Source of the DNA: JADJOM01 sp963817435
GTDB lineage: Bacteria > Gemmatimonadota > Gemmatimonadetes > Gemmatimonadales > GWC2-71-9
Assembly (NCBI GenBank): GCA_963817435.1
Contig: CAWFNY010000001.1
Span: forward strand, 744,001-808,000
Length of the DNA: 64,000 nt
Direction of reading: 5' to 3'
Shown: piece after piece, positions 26,907 to 34,948 of the stretch
Layout: every line of letters begins with the position of its first letter
Position numbering within the stretch: position 1 is the stretch's first letter
Position numbers and translations under genes: made by a program
Notes under the pieces: generated by a model
Databases searched by the model: none
The model's input: the letters and a program-made list of their open reading frames with translations, nothing else
What the model was told of the DNA's origin: nothing

Positions 26907-27998
26907 ATGCACCTGTTGCTGCTCGGACTGGCGGTGTCCCTCACCCGGCCCGACTCGGTCGAGCCCCTCGCCGTCCAGATCGACTCGTCGGCTCACGAAG
27001 TCACCATCACCACCCGGCCCTTCGACCTCCCCGACATGAGCGGCGAGCACGACCATTCGCGCAGCCACGACACGCCGGTCTATCGCTTCGAGTGGCCGGT
27101 TGAGGGTTGGTTCCGCGGCTTCCGGGTGTCGGTCTTGGATGAGAACGGCGGGGAGCTTCCGCGGCGGCTGATGCATCACCTGATCATGATCAACTATGAC
27201 CGGCGGCAGCTGATCTACTCCGCGGCCGAACGGCTCTGGGGCGCCGGGATCGAGACCGGCAATTTCTCGCTTCCGAAGACCATCGGGGTCCCCCTTCGGC
27301 CGGGCACGCCGATGGGGATGTACATCGCGTGGCACAACAGTCTGGGGCGGGACCTGCAGGGCGTCCGGCTCCGGATCGTCATGCAATGGACCCCCCGCAA
27401 CCAGCTCCCCCGCCCCGTGGATGTGCTGCCGCTGTATCTCGATGTGAATCTCACGGTCGGCGGGGCGAACGAGTTCGATGTTCCTCCCGGTCGCTCCGAG
27501 CGGTCGTACGAGTTCACGGTTCCCGCGGCGGGCCGGATCCTTGGCGTCAGCGGCCACCTCCATGACTACGGGCGGGAGGTGCGGCTCGAGGATGCCGAAA
27601 CCGGCAGGGTTCTCACCCGGATCGCGGCGCGGAGCCGCCCGGATGGCTCGCTGCGGGGAATGGAGCGCCGCCTCTTCGGGATCAGCGGCGAGGGCCTGAA
27701 GCTGCGGGCCGGGCATCGCTACCGGGTCGTGGCGGTGTACGAGAATCCGACCGACGAGACGCTGGTGAAGGGGGCGATGGGCAGCCTCGTCGGGATTTAC
27801 GCCCCGCGTTCCATGGCGGAGTGGCCGCGGCTCGAGCCCGAGGACACGCTCTTCCAGAAGGACCTGCGATTCCTGGCGCGCCGAGGCAATGGGATGATGA
27901 ATGCCGGCCGCCGGCAGGCGGCGTCCATGAACATGGACTCCATGCCGATGCCGGAGCATATCCATCACGACGGAACCACTCCGCAATCCCGCGAGTGA
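26907..27998 (+). CDS. Secreted PHM/DBH-like copper protein, paralog A
   Basis: A 363-aa protein with a short N-terminal hydrophobic segment (MHLLLLGLAVSL), possibly a signal peptide. Residues line up with the copper ligands of peptidylglycine hydroxylating/dopamine beta-hydroxylase enzymes: MHH at 89-91, WHN with His143, GHLHDYG with His217 and His219, and GAMGSLVGIYAP with Met291. In rat PHM the ligands are H107/H108, H172, H242/H244 and M314, so order and spacing agree. The C-terminus is Met/His-rich (MNMDSMPMPEHIHH). A purine-rich AGAGGA precedes the ATG. It is the tandem neighbour of paralog B. Copper binding is inferred; substrate is unknown. Confidence 0.72.
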   Translation: MHLLLLGLAVSLTRPDSVEPLAVQIDSSAHEVTITTRPFDLPDMSGEHDHSRSHDTPVYRFEWPVEGWFRGFRVSVLDENGGELPRRLMHHLIMINYDRRQLIYSAAERLWGAGIETGNFSLPKTIGVPLRPGTPMGMYIAWHNSLGRDLQGVRLRIVMQWTPRNQLPRPVDVLPLYLDVNLTVGGANEFDVPPGRSERSYEFTVPAAGRILGVSGHLHDYGREVRLEDAETGRVLTRIAARSRPDGSLRGMERRLFGISGEGLKLRAGHRYRVVAVYENPTDETLVKGAMGSLVGIYAPRSMAEWPRLEPEDTLFQKDLRFLARRGNGMMNAGRRQAASMNMDSMPMPEHIHHDGTTPQSRE

Positions 27999-28093
27999 TG
28001 ACCTGACAGCGGAGGCGGTCGTGTCTACATTTCCGCCCGCACCCGCCGGGACCCGACGTCACGGCCTTGATGCTGCACCCAGGAGAACTGCTC

Positions 28094-29206
28094 ATGTCGC
28101 TTTCGCTCGTCCTGCTCGCCTCGCTGGCTCTGGGTCCGGGTCAGCCACTCCACCATCCGCAGGAAGACGTCACCGTCACGGTGACCGTCGATTCGTCCAG
28201 GCATGAAGTCCGGATCAAGGCGGGTCCGTTCTTCCTGCCGAACATGGCCGCGATGGACCACGCGATGATGGATATGGGGGCGGGAGCCAACACCCCGGTC
28301 TATCACTTCACCTGGCCGGTCGAGGGGTGGATGCGCGGGTTCAAGAGTGGCGTCGAGGATGCCCACGGCAATCCGCTTCCCAAGCGCCTGATGCATCACA
28401 TGATCGGGATGAACTACAGCCGGCGTCAGGCACTCTACCCGGCCATCGAACGCCTGTTCGGTGCCGGGCAGGAGACCGCGGACGCGACCATCCCGGCCAC
28501 GATCGGCGTGCCCATGAAGCCCGGCATGGACCTCGGGTTCTACATCATGTGGCACAACGAGACCGGGAAGGACATCGACAGCGTCTACATGACCATGACG
28601 CTGCTGTATTCCCCGAAGAACCAGAACCCGCGCCCCGTCGAAGTGCTGCCACTCTACATGGACGCCAATCTCACGGTCGGCGGCAGCGACACCTACGACC
28701 TGCCGCTCGGCAAGAGCGAGAAGGCGTACGAGTTCACCTTCCCGCTCGATGGCCGCCTCCTCGGCTACGGCGGGCACCTGCACGACTACGGGGTGTCGGT
28801 GCGGCTCGAAGACGTGGCGTCAGGGAAGGTCATCGCCCGGGTCACCGCGACGCGTGACAAGAACGGCATGGTGAGCGGCGTCAGCCGCAGCCTGCCTGGT
28901 GTCCGCGGCGCAGGCATCAAGCTGAAGGCAGGCCGCGTCTACCGTGTCGTCGGAGTGTACGACAACACGTCCGGCAAGTTCCTGAAGAACGGCGCGATGG
29001 CGCACATCACCGGCATCTTCGCGCCGGATGATCCCTCCAAGTGGCCGGCGATCGATGAGTCCGACCCGGGGCTCCAGAAAGACCTCGCCTCGCTCGAGAT
29101 GATGGGTGGTGAGGGCATGGACAACATGAACATGGACCATATGAACATGGACCACATGGATCATGAGCACCCGGCCAGCGACAGTACACATCAGAACAAC
29201 AACTGA
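28094..29206 (+). CDS. Secreted PHM/DBH-like copper protein, paralog B
   Basis: A 370-aa protein with a signal peptide (SLSLVLLASLALG). Same ligand pattern as its neighbour: MHHMIGM (His101, His102), MWHNETG (His154), GHLHDYG (His228, His230) and GAMAHITGIFAP (Met302). Blocks such as NPRPVEVLPLYMDANLTVGG are nearly identical between the two. The C-terminal tail is strongly Met/His/Asp-rich (repeats of NMDHM), typical of copper-handling segments. I chose ATG at 28094 because AGGAG lies 8 bases upstream. The gene ends before a strong terminator. Confidence 0.74.
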   Translation: MSLSLVLLASLALGPGQPLHHPQEDVTVTVTVDSSRHEVRIKAGPFFLPNMAAMDHAMMDMGAGANTPVYHFTWPVEGWMRGFKSGVEDAHGNPLPKRLMHHMIGMNYSRRQALYPAIERLFGAGQETADATIPATIGVPMKPGMDLGFYIMWHNETGKDIDSVYMTMTLLYSPKNQNPRPVEVLPLYMDANLTVGGSDTYDLPLGKSEKAYEFTFPLDGRLLGYGGHLHDYGVSVRLEDVASGKVIARVTATRDKNGMVSGVSRSLPGVRGAGIKLKAGRVYRVVGVYDNTSGKFLKNGAMAHITGIFAPDDPSKWPAIDESDPGLQKDLASLEMMGGEGMDNMNMDHMNMDHMDHEHPASDSTHQNNN

Positions 29207-29239
29207 GCCGGTGCCGCCGCGAGCGATCGCCTGACGACA

Positions 29240-29272
29240 GAAGCCCCCCGGAAATCACTGCCGGGGGGCTTC
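29240..29272. terminator. Strong bidirectional hairpin after paralog B
   Basis: A 12-bp stem (GAAGCCCCCCGG with CCGGGGGGCTTC) and 9-base loop, followed by CTCGTT. It lies between the convergent paralog B and NlpC/P60 genes. Confidence 0.8.
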
Positions 29273-29301
29273 CTCGTTCAGGCCGATCGCGGCCGGGACA
29301 G

Positions 29302-30279
29302 CTAGGAGATCACCCGTCGTGCCCCGCGCCACCGCTTGAACCACCAGCGGCCCGAGACGTCGTCGGGGCTCAGCACGCTGATCTGCACGCCCTTGCGGGC
29401 GCTGTGGATGAACTTGCCGTTGCCGAGGTAGAGGCCGACGTGGGAGATGCGCGACCCGCGGGTCGCGAACGTCAGGACGTCACCGGCCCGGAGGGCGTCG
29501 AGGTCCTTCCCGATCTCCTCTCCTTCCCGCGCCTGTTCCGCGCTAGACCGGGGCAGTGTGATCCCGTGCTTGCCGAAGGCGTAGCGGATGAGCCCGGAGC
29601 AGTCGAAGCCTTCCTCCCCTTCATCACCCCAGCGATACGGCATCCCCATGACGTCGAGTGCCGTCTGGACGACGCCGCTGATGAGGGTGGCGCGATCGGC
29701 GGGGACTCCGCTCCTGCCCAAGTCCGACCGGATCGCTTCCGCCTCCGGGGCCGCGTTGTTGGCAGGGCTGGCCGTCGAGAGGGACGTGCCGCTCTCGGCT
29801 GGCGTGGCGGCCTTCGCCGTGGAGCGCGAATGCCGGTCGAGTCCGAGCCGAAGCCCCACCTCGACACCGTCGAAGGCACCCGGTCCGATCGCGCGGTACC
29901 GGCCCTCGGCCGCGAGCGAGAGTCCTTTCAGCGGAAACACCTCATAGCCGATCCCCGCCGACCAGGAGCCCCAGAGGTTCTCCTTCCCTCGTGTGACGAC
30001 CCCGCCTTCGAAGCCGCCGATCGCGTAGAGACCCGGCTTCCCGCTGCGGAAGAGCGAGAGATCGGCACCGAGCCCCCAGAGGTTCCCCATGGGGCTCCGG
30101 CCGTCGATCACGGTGGCATGCAGGCCCGCGCCGAGTGGTCCGGTGATCCGGGCAGTCGTGCCAAGACGGTAGGTCGTCGCGCTAGGGTCGGTGAAGAGGT
30201 GGCCCAACTGGAAGCCGGGGCCCTGGGCAGCCGCGGGTGAGGATGCGGCAAGGGTCAGAAGGAGCGTCGAGACCTTCAC
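29302..30279 (-). CDS. Secreted NlpC/P60 hydrolase with beta-barrel-like N-terminal domain
   Basis: A 325-aa exported protein. Signal peptide about 1-19 (TLLLTLAASSPAAAQ). Residues about 20-150 alternate Gly and aromatic/hydrophobic residues (LHATVIDGRSPMGNLWGLGA) like a small outer-membrane beta-barrel. The C-terminal NlpC/P60 domain (about 205-320) has the catalytic Cys in GFDCSGLIRYAF and His in SRISHVGLYLG, so it likely cleaves peptidoglycan stems. GTG start, 1 bp after the upstream stop. Joining a barrel-like domain to NlpC/P60 is unusual. Confidence 0.85.
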   Translation of the reverse strand: MKVSTLLLTLAASSPAAAQGPGFQLGHLFTDPSATTYRLGTTARITGPLGAGLHATVIDGRSPMGNLWGLGADLSLFRSGKPGLYAIGGFEGGVVTRGKENLWGSWSAGIGYEVFPLKGLSLAAEGRYRAIGPGAFDGVEVGLRLGLDRHSRSTAKAATPAESGTSLSTASPANNAAPEAEAIRSDLGRSGVPADRATLISGVVQTALDVMGMPYRWGDEGEEGFDCSGLIRYAFGKHGITLPRSSAEQAREGEEIGKDLDALRAGDVLTFATRGSRISHVGLYLGNGKFIHSARKGVQISVLSPDDVSGRWWFKRWRGARRVIS

Positions 30280-30280
30280 G

Positions 30281-30667
30281 CTACTTCACCCGCACCGGGC
30301 GGCCGTTGTGAAGGTCGACCCGGTACACGTTGCCGGGACGACAGTGGAGCCAGATGGCCGCCTCGATCGTGGTGTCGTTCACCAGCCGCGGGGTGGCTCC
30401 CGTGTAGAGGAGCGGAATGGGGGTCGACTTCCCGCCCCAGCGGATCTCCATCGCGCGTTCGGTGCACGGCGTCCCGGCCGAATCCGTCGCCGGACGTTCC
30501 GCGACAAACCAGACCTCGGCTCCCTGCTTCGTGGTGAGGATCAGGGAATCGCGCTGCTGCGGCGCTGCGGCCGCGGGGAGGGTCGCTTCGGCACCCGGCT
30601 TGGGGCGCTCTCCGCACGCGCACAGCGTCGACAGCACGAGCGCCAGCCGGCCGGCGCGACGGATCAT
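30281..30667 (-). CDS. Small predicted lipoprotein, unknown function
   Basis: A 128-aa protein with basic start, hydrophobic RLALVLSTLCAC and Cys at the lipobox-like position. The body contains two further Cys (TPCTERAM, WLHCRPG) that could pair. No family recognised. It overlaps the upstream two-helix membrane gene by 4 bp and is followed after 1 bp by the NlpC/P60 gene, so the three are likely one transcript. Confidence 0.65.
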   Translation of the reverse strand: MIRRAGRLALVLSTLCACGERPKPGAEATLPAAAAPQQRDSLILTTKQGAEVWFVAERPATDSAGTPCTERAMEIRWGGKSTPIPLLYTGATPRLVNDTTIEAAIWLHCRPGNVYRVDLHNGRPVRVK

Positions 30668-30990
30668 GATGGAGTCACCGTATCGGATTCTGCCGGTGGC
30701 GCAGCGTCCTCGGCCTCCACGCTGTCCTCAATGACCGGCAGGCCCTCGGGGTCGACATGGAGCGAATGACGCAGACGGGGTGAGCGGCGGAGGAGTTGCA
30801 TCCAGAGCCAGAGGCTGGCCACGCCGGCGATGACCGCCGCGGCGAGCGCGGCGTACAGCGCGTGGCGCGGATTGGCGAACTGTCCGCCGAGATTGAGCAG
30901 CAGCCAGGCTCCGAAAAGCGAAGCTGCCCACGCCACCAGTGGCGTGAGCAGCCATCCAACTATTCGGGTAAGGATGCTGACCCAGCGCAT
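30664..30990 (-). CDS. Small two-helix membrane protein
   Basis: A 108-aa protein with two predicted membrane helices (about 8-33 and 45-66) and an acidic C-terminal tail. No domain recognised. It starts 6 bp after the next membrane protein gene and overlaps the lipoprotein gene. Confidence 0.6.
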   Translation of the reverse strand: MRWVSILTRIVGWLLTPLVAWAASLFGAWLLLNLGGQFANPRHALYAALAAAVIAGVASLWLWMQLLRRSPRLRHSLHVDPEGLPVIEDSVEAEDAAPPAESDTVTPS

Positions 30991-30996
30991 CCGCTC

Positions 30997-31626
30997 CTAC
31001 TTCCGGCTGGCTCCGAGGACCGACGCGACCGTAGCGAGGGCGAGCCCCGGAAGGAACGCGACTCCGAATGTGCCGACGTTCCAGCCGGCACCCGGGATGT
31101 GCAGCATCACGGCGACCACGGTCGAGATGGCGGTGCAGACCACCACCATCACCGACCCGGCGGCGAAGCTGGGCGTGCCGCCCTTGGCGGCCTGGTTCGC
31201 CAGAATCCACGCGCCGAGCCATGGCAGGTAAGTACCGACCATCCAGAAAATGGGGTGATACCACCAGTTGCTGCCGCCGCCGATATCGCGCCAGCGGTGC
31301 GTATACAGGCCGAAGGGCTGGAAGAAACTCACGTCAACCGCGAGGAAGACGACGGTCGCGGCGAGCCCGATGCCCGCGGCACCGGAGATCCCCTCGATCG
31401 TGCGGGCGCGAGTCCAGATGCCGGGCAGGAAGGTGACCGTCAGCACCGCCACGGTCACCAGCACGCCGAGGAGGGCCGTCTCGAGCATTCCATCGAGATA
31501 CTTCGATACCAGGCCGATCACGAGGACTGCAACGGACTCGAGAATTCCGAGCTTGACGGCGCCCCGAAGGACGTACGGCAGGTCGGTATGATCGGCGCCC
31601 GCGTGGGCGTGAACCGCGGCACTCAT
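30997..31626 (-). CDS. Polytopic membrane protein, unknown function
   Basis: A 209-aa protein with about six predicted helices. The N-terminus has a His-rich stretch (AVHAHAGADHTD), and a loop contains Trp/His residues (THRWRDIGGGSNWWYHPIFW). The His-rich start might bind metal or haem, but nothing is certain. It follows the UbiA-type gene. Confidence 0.6.
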   Translation of the reverse strand: MSAAVHAHAGADHTDLPYVLRGAVKLGILESVAVLVIGLVSKYLDGMLETALLGVLVTVAVLTVTFLPGIWTRARTIEGISGAAGIGLAATVVFLAVDVSFFQPFGLYTHRWRDIGGGSNWWYHPIFWMVGTYLPWLGAWILANQAAKGGTPSFAAGSVMVVVCTAISTVVAVMLHIPGAGWNVGTFGVAFLPGLALATVASVLGASRK

Positions 31627-31659
31627 GATGGCTCCGAAAGACTGGGTGGTTTGGACGGC

Positions 31660-32592
31660 CTAAGTATAAAGACCCCAGGCGAGGATCACCACCAGGTCGG
31701 TAACGGCCCACGCGGCGAGTCCGGCGTACATCCCGGCCTGATGCTCGGCGACGGTCATGCGCTGGTGACGGGCCAGCCACGGCAACAGCACCCAGCCCCA
31801 TGCCGCCGCAGCCACGGCGAGACCACCCCAGCGGAGCAGCCCCCCGGGCGCGGTGCCCCACCCCGAAAGACCACCTGCCGCGCCGAACATCGCGAAGGCC
31901 ACGGCCGCCGCGAGAATCGCGACGAGCAGGCTCCGCCGCATGCCGAGGATCAGCGCCAGGGTCCGGTCGCCGCGCCGGCTGTCTTCCTCGAACTGGTAGA
32001 GCTGGGTGAGTGGGTAGAGACTCGCGAAGAGTGGGCAGAACGCGAGCAGCACCAGGGCGTGCGGGAGATCGAGTGCCCTCCCGGTGACGGCGAAGCCGGC
32101 GTAAGGGGTGAGTGTTCCGAACCCCCACATATTGATCAGCCAGTCGAACCCGGCGACTGCCTTGAGCCGAACCGGCGGTACCGAATAGAGCAGAGACATC
32201 GCGAAGCAGATGGCGTACGCCCAGATGAACCCCGGAGGCAGCAGGAACGCCAGCGCCTGGCCGGTCGCCATCAGGAGCAGAGCAAGCAGCCCGAGGTGGC
32301 GCGGGGCCGGCGGTGGCTGCCTGAGATATCCGATGTCGCCCTCGTCGCGGTCGAAGGCCGAGTTGATGGCGAGGGTTCCCCCATTCAGGCAGATGACCCA
32401 GAGGAAGAGTCCGAGGAGCGCTTCCCGAAGATGGACCCCGGCGATCGCGCCCTCGAGGCCGACGCCGAGGAGGAATCCCACGGCGGTATGTGCCGCCATG
32501 ATGGGCCATTCGGCGGGGCGAAGGTGCAGCAGATAGTCAAATCCGGAACCGAAGAGGCGGTAGCCGAGCCTCCGGGCCGGGGAGATCACCAT
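31660..32592 (-). CDS. UbiA-family prenyltransferase
   Basis: A 310-aa membrane prenyltransferase with about eight helices. The first Asp-rich motif is NGGTLAINSAFDRDEGD; the second is in FEEDSRRGDRT. UbiA enzymes attach isoprenoids to aromatic rings (quinone, haem O, chlorophyll pathways). No pathway partner is next door, so substrate is open. ATG at 32590-32592 overlaps the coaX stop. Confidence 0.82.
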   Translation of the reverse strand: MVISPARRLGYRLFGSGFDYLLHLRPAEWPIMAAHTAVGFLLGVGLEGAIAGVHLREALLGLFLWVICLNGGTLAINSAFDRDEGDIGYLRQPPPAPRHLGLLALLLMATGQALAFLLPPGFIWAYAICFAMSLLYSVPPVRLKAVAGFDWLINMWGFGTLTPYAGFAVTGRALDLPHALVLLAFCPLFASLYPLTQLYQFEEDSRRGDRTLALILGMRRSLLVAILAAAVAFAMFGAAGGLSGWGTAPGGLLRWGGLAVAAAAWGWVLLPWLARHQRMTVAEHQAGMYAGLAAWAVTDLVVILAWGLYT

Positions 32593-33365
32593 GCGGCGCC
32601 GAGATGCCGTGCGGCCAGGCGCAACCCGTGGAGGGTGAGGTCGGGGTCGACAAGTTCGATGGTGGTGGTGAGCGGGACGATCGTGGTCGCGAGCCCTCCC
32701 GTCGCCACGACCCTCGGCACGCGGCCAGTCGGCCACTCGCGCTGGATGCGACGCACCAGGCCATCCACCGCATCGGCGGCGCCGAGCAGCACGCCGGCGC
32801 GAATGCATTCCTCGGTCCGTCGCCCGATCACTCGTTCGGGGGGCGTGAGCTCGGTAGCTGGCAGCTTGGCCGCGCGGCGCGTCAGATGATCCGCCGAGGT
32901 GCGGAGGCCGGGCATGATCACGCCGCCGATGAACCGGGCATCGGCGGTGATGCAGTCGAAGGTAGTCGCGGTGCCGAAGTCCACCACCACGGTGTCGGAG
33001 TGGTAGCGGTCCACGGCGGCGAGGGTATTGACGATCCGGTCGGCGCCCACGCTGAGCGGCTCATCGACGTCGAGAGTGATGGGCAGCGGCGAGGTGGCGT
33101 CCACCACGAACACCGGAGCGCCGGTGATGGCGCGCACGCCCTCGAGCAGGCTCTGCGTGGTGCCGGGCGCCACCGAACAGATGATCGCGGCGCGGATCTC
33201 GTTCGGGGAGTGACCGGCGTGCAGCAGGAAGCTCCCCAGCGCCGAGCCCCATTCGTCGGGGGTGCGGTCGGGATTGGTCGTCAGCCGCCAGTGCGCGGAG
33301 AGGGCATCTCCCCGGAAGAGGCCGACGGTGATTTCGGTGTTGCCGACATCGAGTGTGAGCAGCAT
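32586..33365 (-). CDS. coaX: Type III pantothenate kinase
   Basis: CoaX (259 aa) phosphorylates pantothenate, the first step of coenzyme A synthesis. The actin-like ATPase signatures are LTLDVGNTEITVGLFRGD, VGADRIVNTLAA, VVVDFGTATTFDCI and GGVIMPGL. It overlaps the UbiA gene and lies 32 bp after birA. Confidence 0.95.
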   Translation of the reverse strand: MLLTLDVGNTEITVGLFRGDALSAHWRLTTNPDRTPDEWGSALGSFLLHAGHSPNEIRAAIICSVAPGTTQSLLEGVRAITGAPVFVVDATSPLPITLDVDEPLSVGADRIVNTLAAVDRYHSDTVVVDFGTATTFDCITADARFIGGVIMPGLRTSADHLTRRAAKLPATELTPPERVIGRRTEECIRAGVLLGAADAVDGLVRRIQREWPTGRVPRVVATGGLATTIVPLTTTIELVDPDLTLHGLRLAARHLGAAW

Positions 33366-33397
33366 CGGAGCAAAGGTAAGCCGTCAGGCCTCTGTCG

Positions 33398-34126
33398 TCA
33401 GCGGCGGGCACCCGGGGGAGCGGCCAGGGTGACGGTGCCGGTACGGAAGGCGGTGATCGTGCCATCGGCCTCGCGGATCAGCAGCGAGCCGTCCTCCGCG
33501 ACACCCTCGGCGATGCCCCGCCCAGGGGTGTGCAGCCGCCGGCCGAGGAGCCAGTCCCGGGTGCGGAAGAGTTCAAGTTCCATGGGGGCGAGCAGACCGT
33601 GGCGCTGGCCAGCTTCTGTGATGGCGCGTGCAATGGGCGCCGTCAGGGCCTCGGGGGTGACCGCGCCAGCGACGCTGGCGAGCGCGATGGCCGGATGCTC
33701 CAGCGACTCGGGAACCTGATTGGCGACGTTCAAGCCGAGCCCGACGGCGACCCAGCCCGGCGTGCCACCGTGCCACCTTGCCTCGCACAGGATCCCGCCG
33801 AGTTTGCGTCCGGCGAGCATCAGGTCGTTGGGCCACTTGAGTTGCAGGGAGACGCCGGGGCAGTCGCGCTCCACGACGGCCGCGACCGCGAGTGCGACCC
33901 GCAGGCTGAGGACCTCCATGGCGAGTTCCTCCGGGGGCCGGCACAGCACGCTGATCCACAGTCCGCCCGCCGGCGAATGCCATTCCCTGCCCCGGCTGCC
34001 ACGGCCGAGAGTCTGCTCGCGTGCCACCACGGCGGTGCCGGCGGGGGCGCCCGCCTGGGCGAGTTCGTGAAGCACATCCTGCGTCGAGGGGAGCGCCTCG
34101 AACCGGTGGGTGACCGGGGCGCTCAT
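33398..34126 (-). CDS. birA: Biotin--[acetyl-CoA-carboxylase] ligase
   Basis: A 242-aa biotin protein ligase that adenylates biotin and loads it on a carboxylase carrier. It shows ALPSTQDVLHELA, the loop TLGRGSRGREWHSP, LKWPNDLMLAGRKLGGIL and VGLGLNVANQ. The DNA-binding N-terminus of regulatory BirA is missing, so it is a plain ligase. It begins 3 bp after uppP. Confidence 0.95.
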   Translation of the reverse strand: MSAPVTHRFEALPSTQDVLHELAQAGAPAGTAVVAREQTLGRGSRGREWHSPAGGLWISVLCRPPEELAMEVLSLRVALAVAAVVERDCPGVSLQLKWPNDLMLAGRKLGGILCEARWHGGTPGWVAVGLGLNVANQVPESLEHPAIALASVAGAVTPEALTAPIARAITEAGQRHGLLAPMELELFRTRDWLLGRRLHTPGRGIAEGVAEDGSLLIREADGTITAFRTGTVTLAAPPGARR

Positions 34127-34129
34127 CGC

Positions 34130-34948
34130 TCAGGGTGCCGGGAAGCCGGTGTGCCCATATACGTACAGCAGCAGCACTCCGAAGCCGATCCGGTACCAGG
34201 CGAAGGCGGAGAAGCTGTGGTGGGCGACATACTTGAGGAAACCCTTGACCACCACGAAGGCAGACAGGAAGGACACCACGAGCCCGACGAGGAAGAGCGG
34301 AATGTCCGCGCGGGAGAGGACGTCGAGGCTCTTGAACAGGTCGAGCCCCGCGGCCGCGGTCAGCACCGGCACCGCGAGGAAGAACGAAAATTCCGTTGCG
34401 GCCGTGCGGGAGAGCCCGAGCGCATAGCCTCCCATGATGGTGGCTGCCGACCGTGACATGCCCGGGATCAGCGCGAGGGTCTGCGCGAAACCGACACCGA
34501 GCGCCGTCTTCGGCGTGATCTCGGCGGCCTGATCCACGGTGGGCGCCGGTTTCCAGCGCTCGATCGCCAGGATCGCCAGTCCGCCGACGATGAACGCGAT
34601 GCCGACCACGAGGGGAGTGAAGAGATGCGCCTTGATCCAGTGATGCAGCGCCAGGCCCAGCACCGCCGCGGGGATGAATCCGAGCGCGAGATTGGTGATG
34701 AAGCGGCGGCTGGCGGGCTCCCGGGCCGCGGTCCGGGCCACGCTCAGGAAACGCTCGCGATAGAGCCAGACGATCGCGAGGATCGCACCGAACTGGATGA
34801 CGATTTCGAAGGTCTTGGCGCGTTCGCCGGTGAACCCGAGCCAGTCACCGGCGATGATCAGGTGACCGGTGGAACTGACGGGCAGGAATTCCGTGACGCC
34901 TTCGACCACCCCGAGAACCGCGCCGCTCACCAGGTCTGGCAGGCTCAC
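34130..34948 (-). CDS. uppP: Undecaprenyl-diphosphatase
   Basis: UppP/BacA (272 aa), integral membrane enzyme that recycles the undecaprenyl carrier for cell wall synthesis. Signatures GVVEGVTEFLPVSSTGHL and IPGMSRSAATIMGGYALGLS are clear. GTG at 34946-34948 overlaps the bshA stop. Confidence 0.96.
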   Translation of the reverse strand: MSLPDLVSGAVLGVVEGVTEFLPVSSTGHLIIAGDWLGFTGERAKTFEIVIQFGAILAIVWLYRERFLSVARTAAREPASRRFITNLALGFIPAAVLGLALHHWIKAHLFTPLVVGIAFIVGGLAILAIERWKPAPTVDQAAEITPKTALGVGFAQTLALIPGMSRSAATIMGGYALGLSRTAATEFSFFLAVPVLTAAAGLDLFKSLDVLSRADIPLFLVGLVVSFLSAFVVVKGFLKYVAHHSFSAFAWYRIGFGVLLLYVYGHTGFPAP

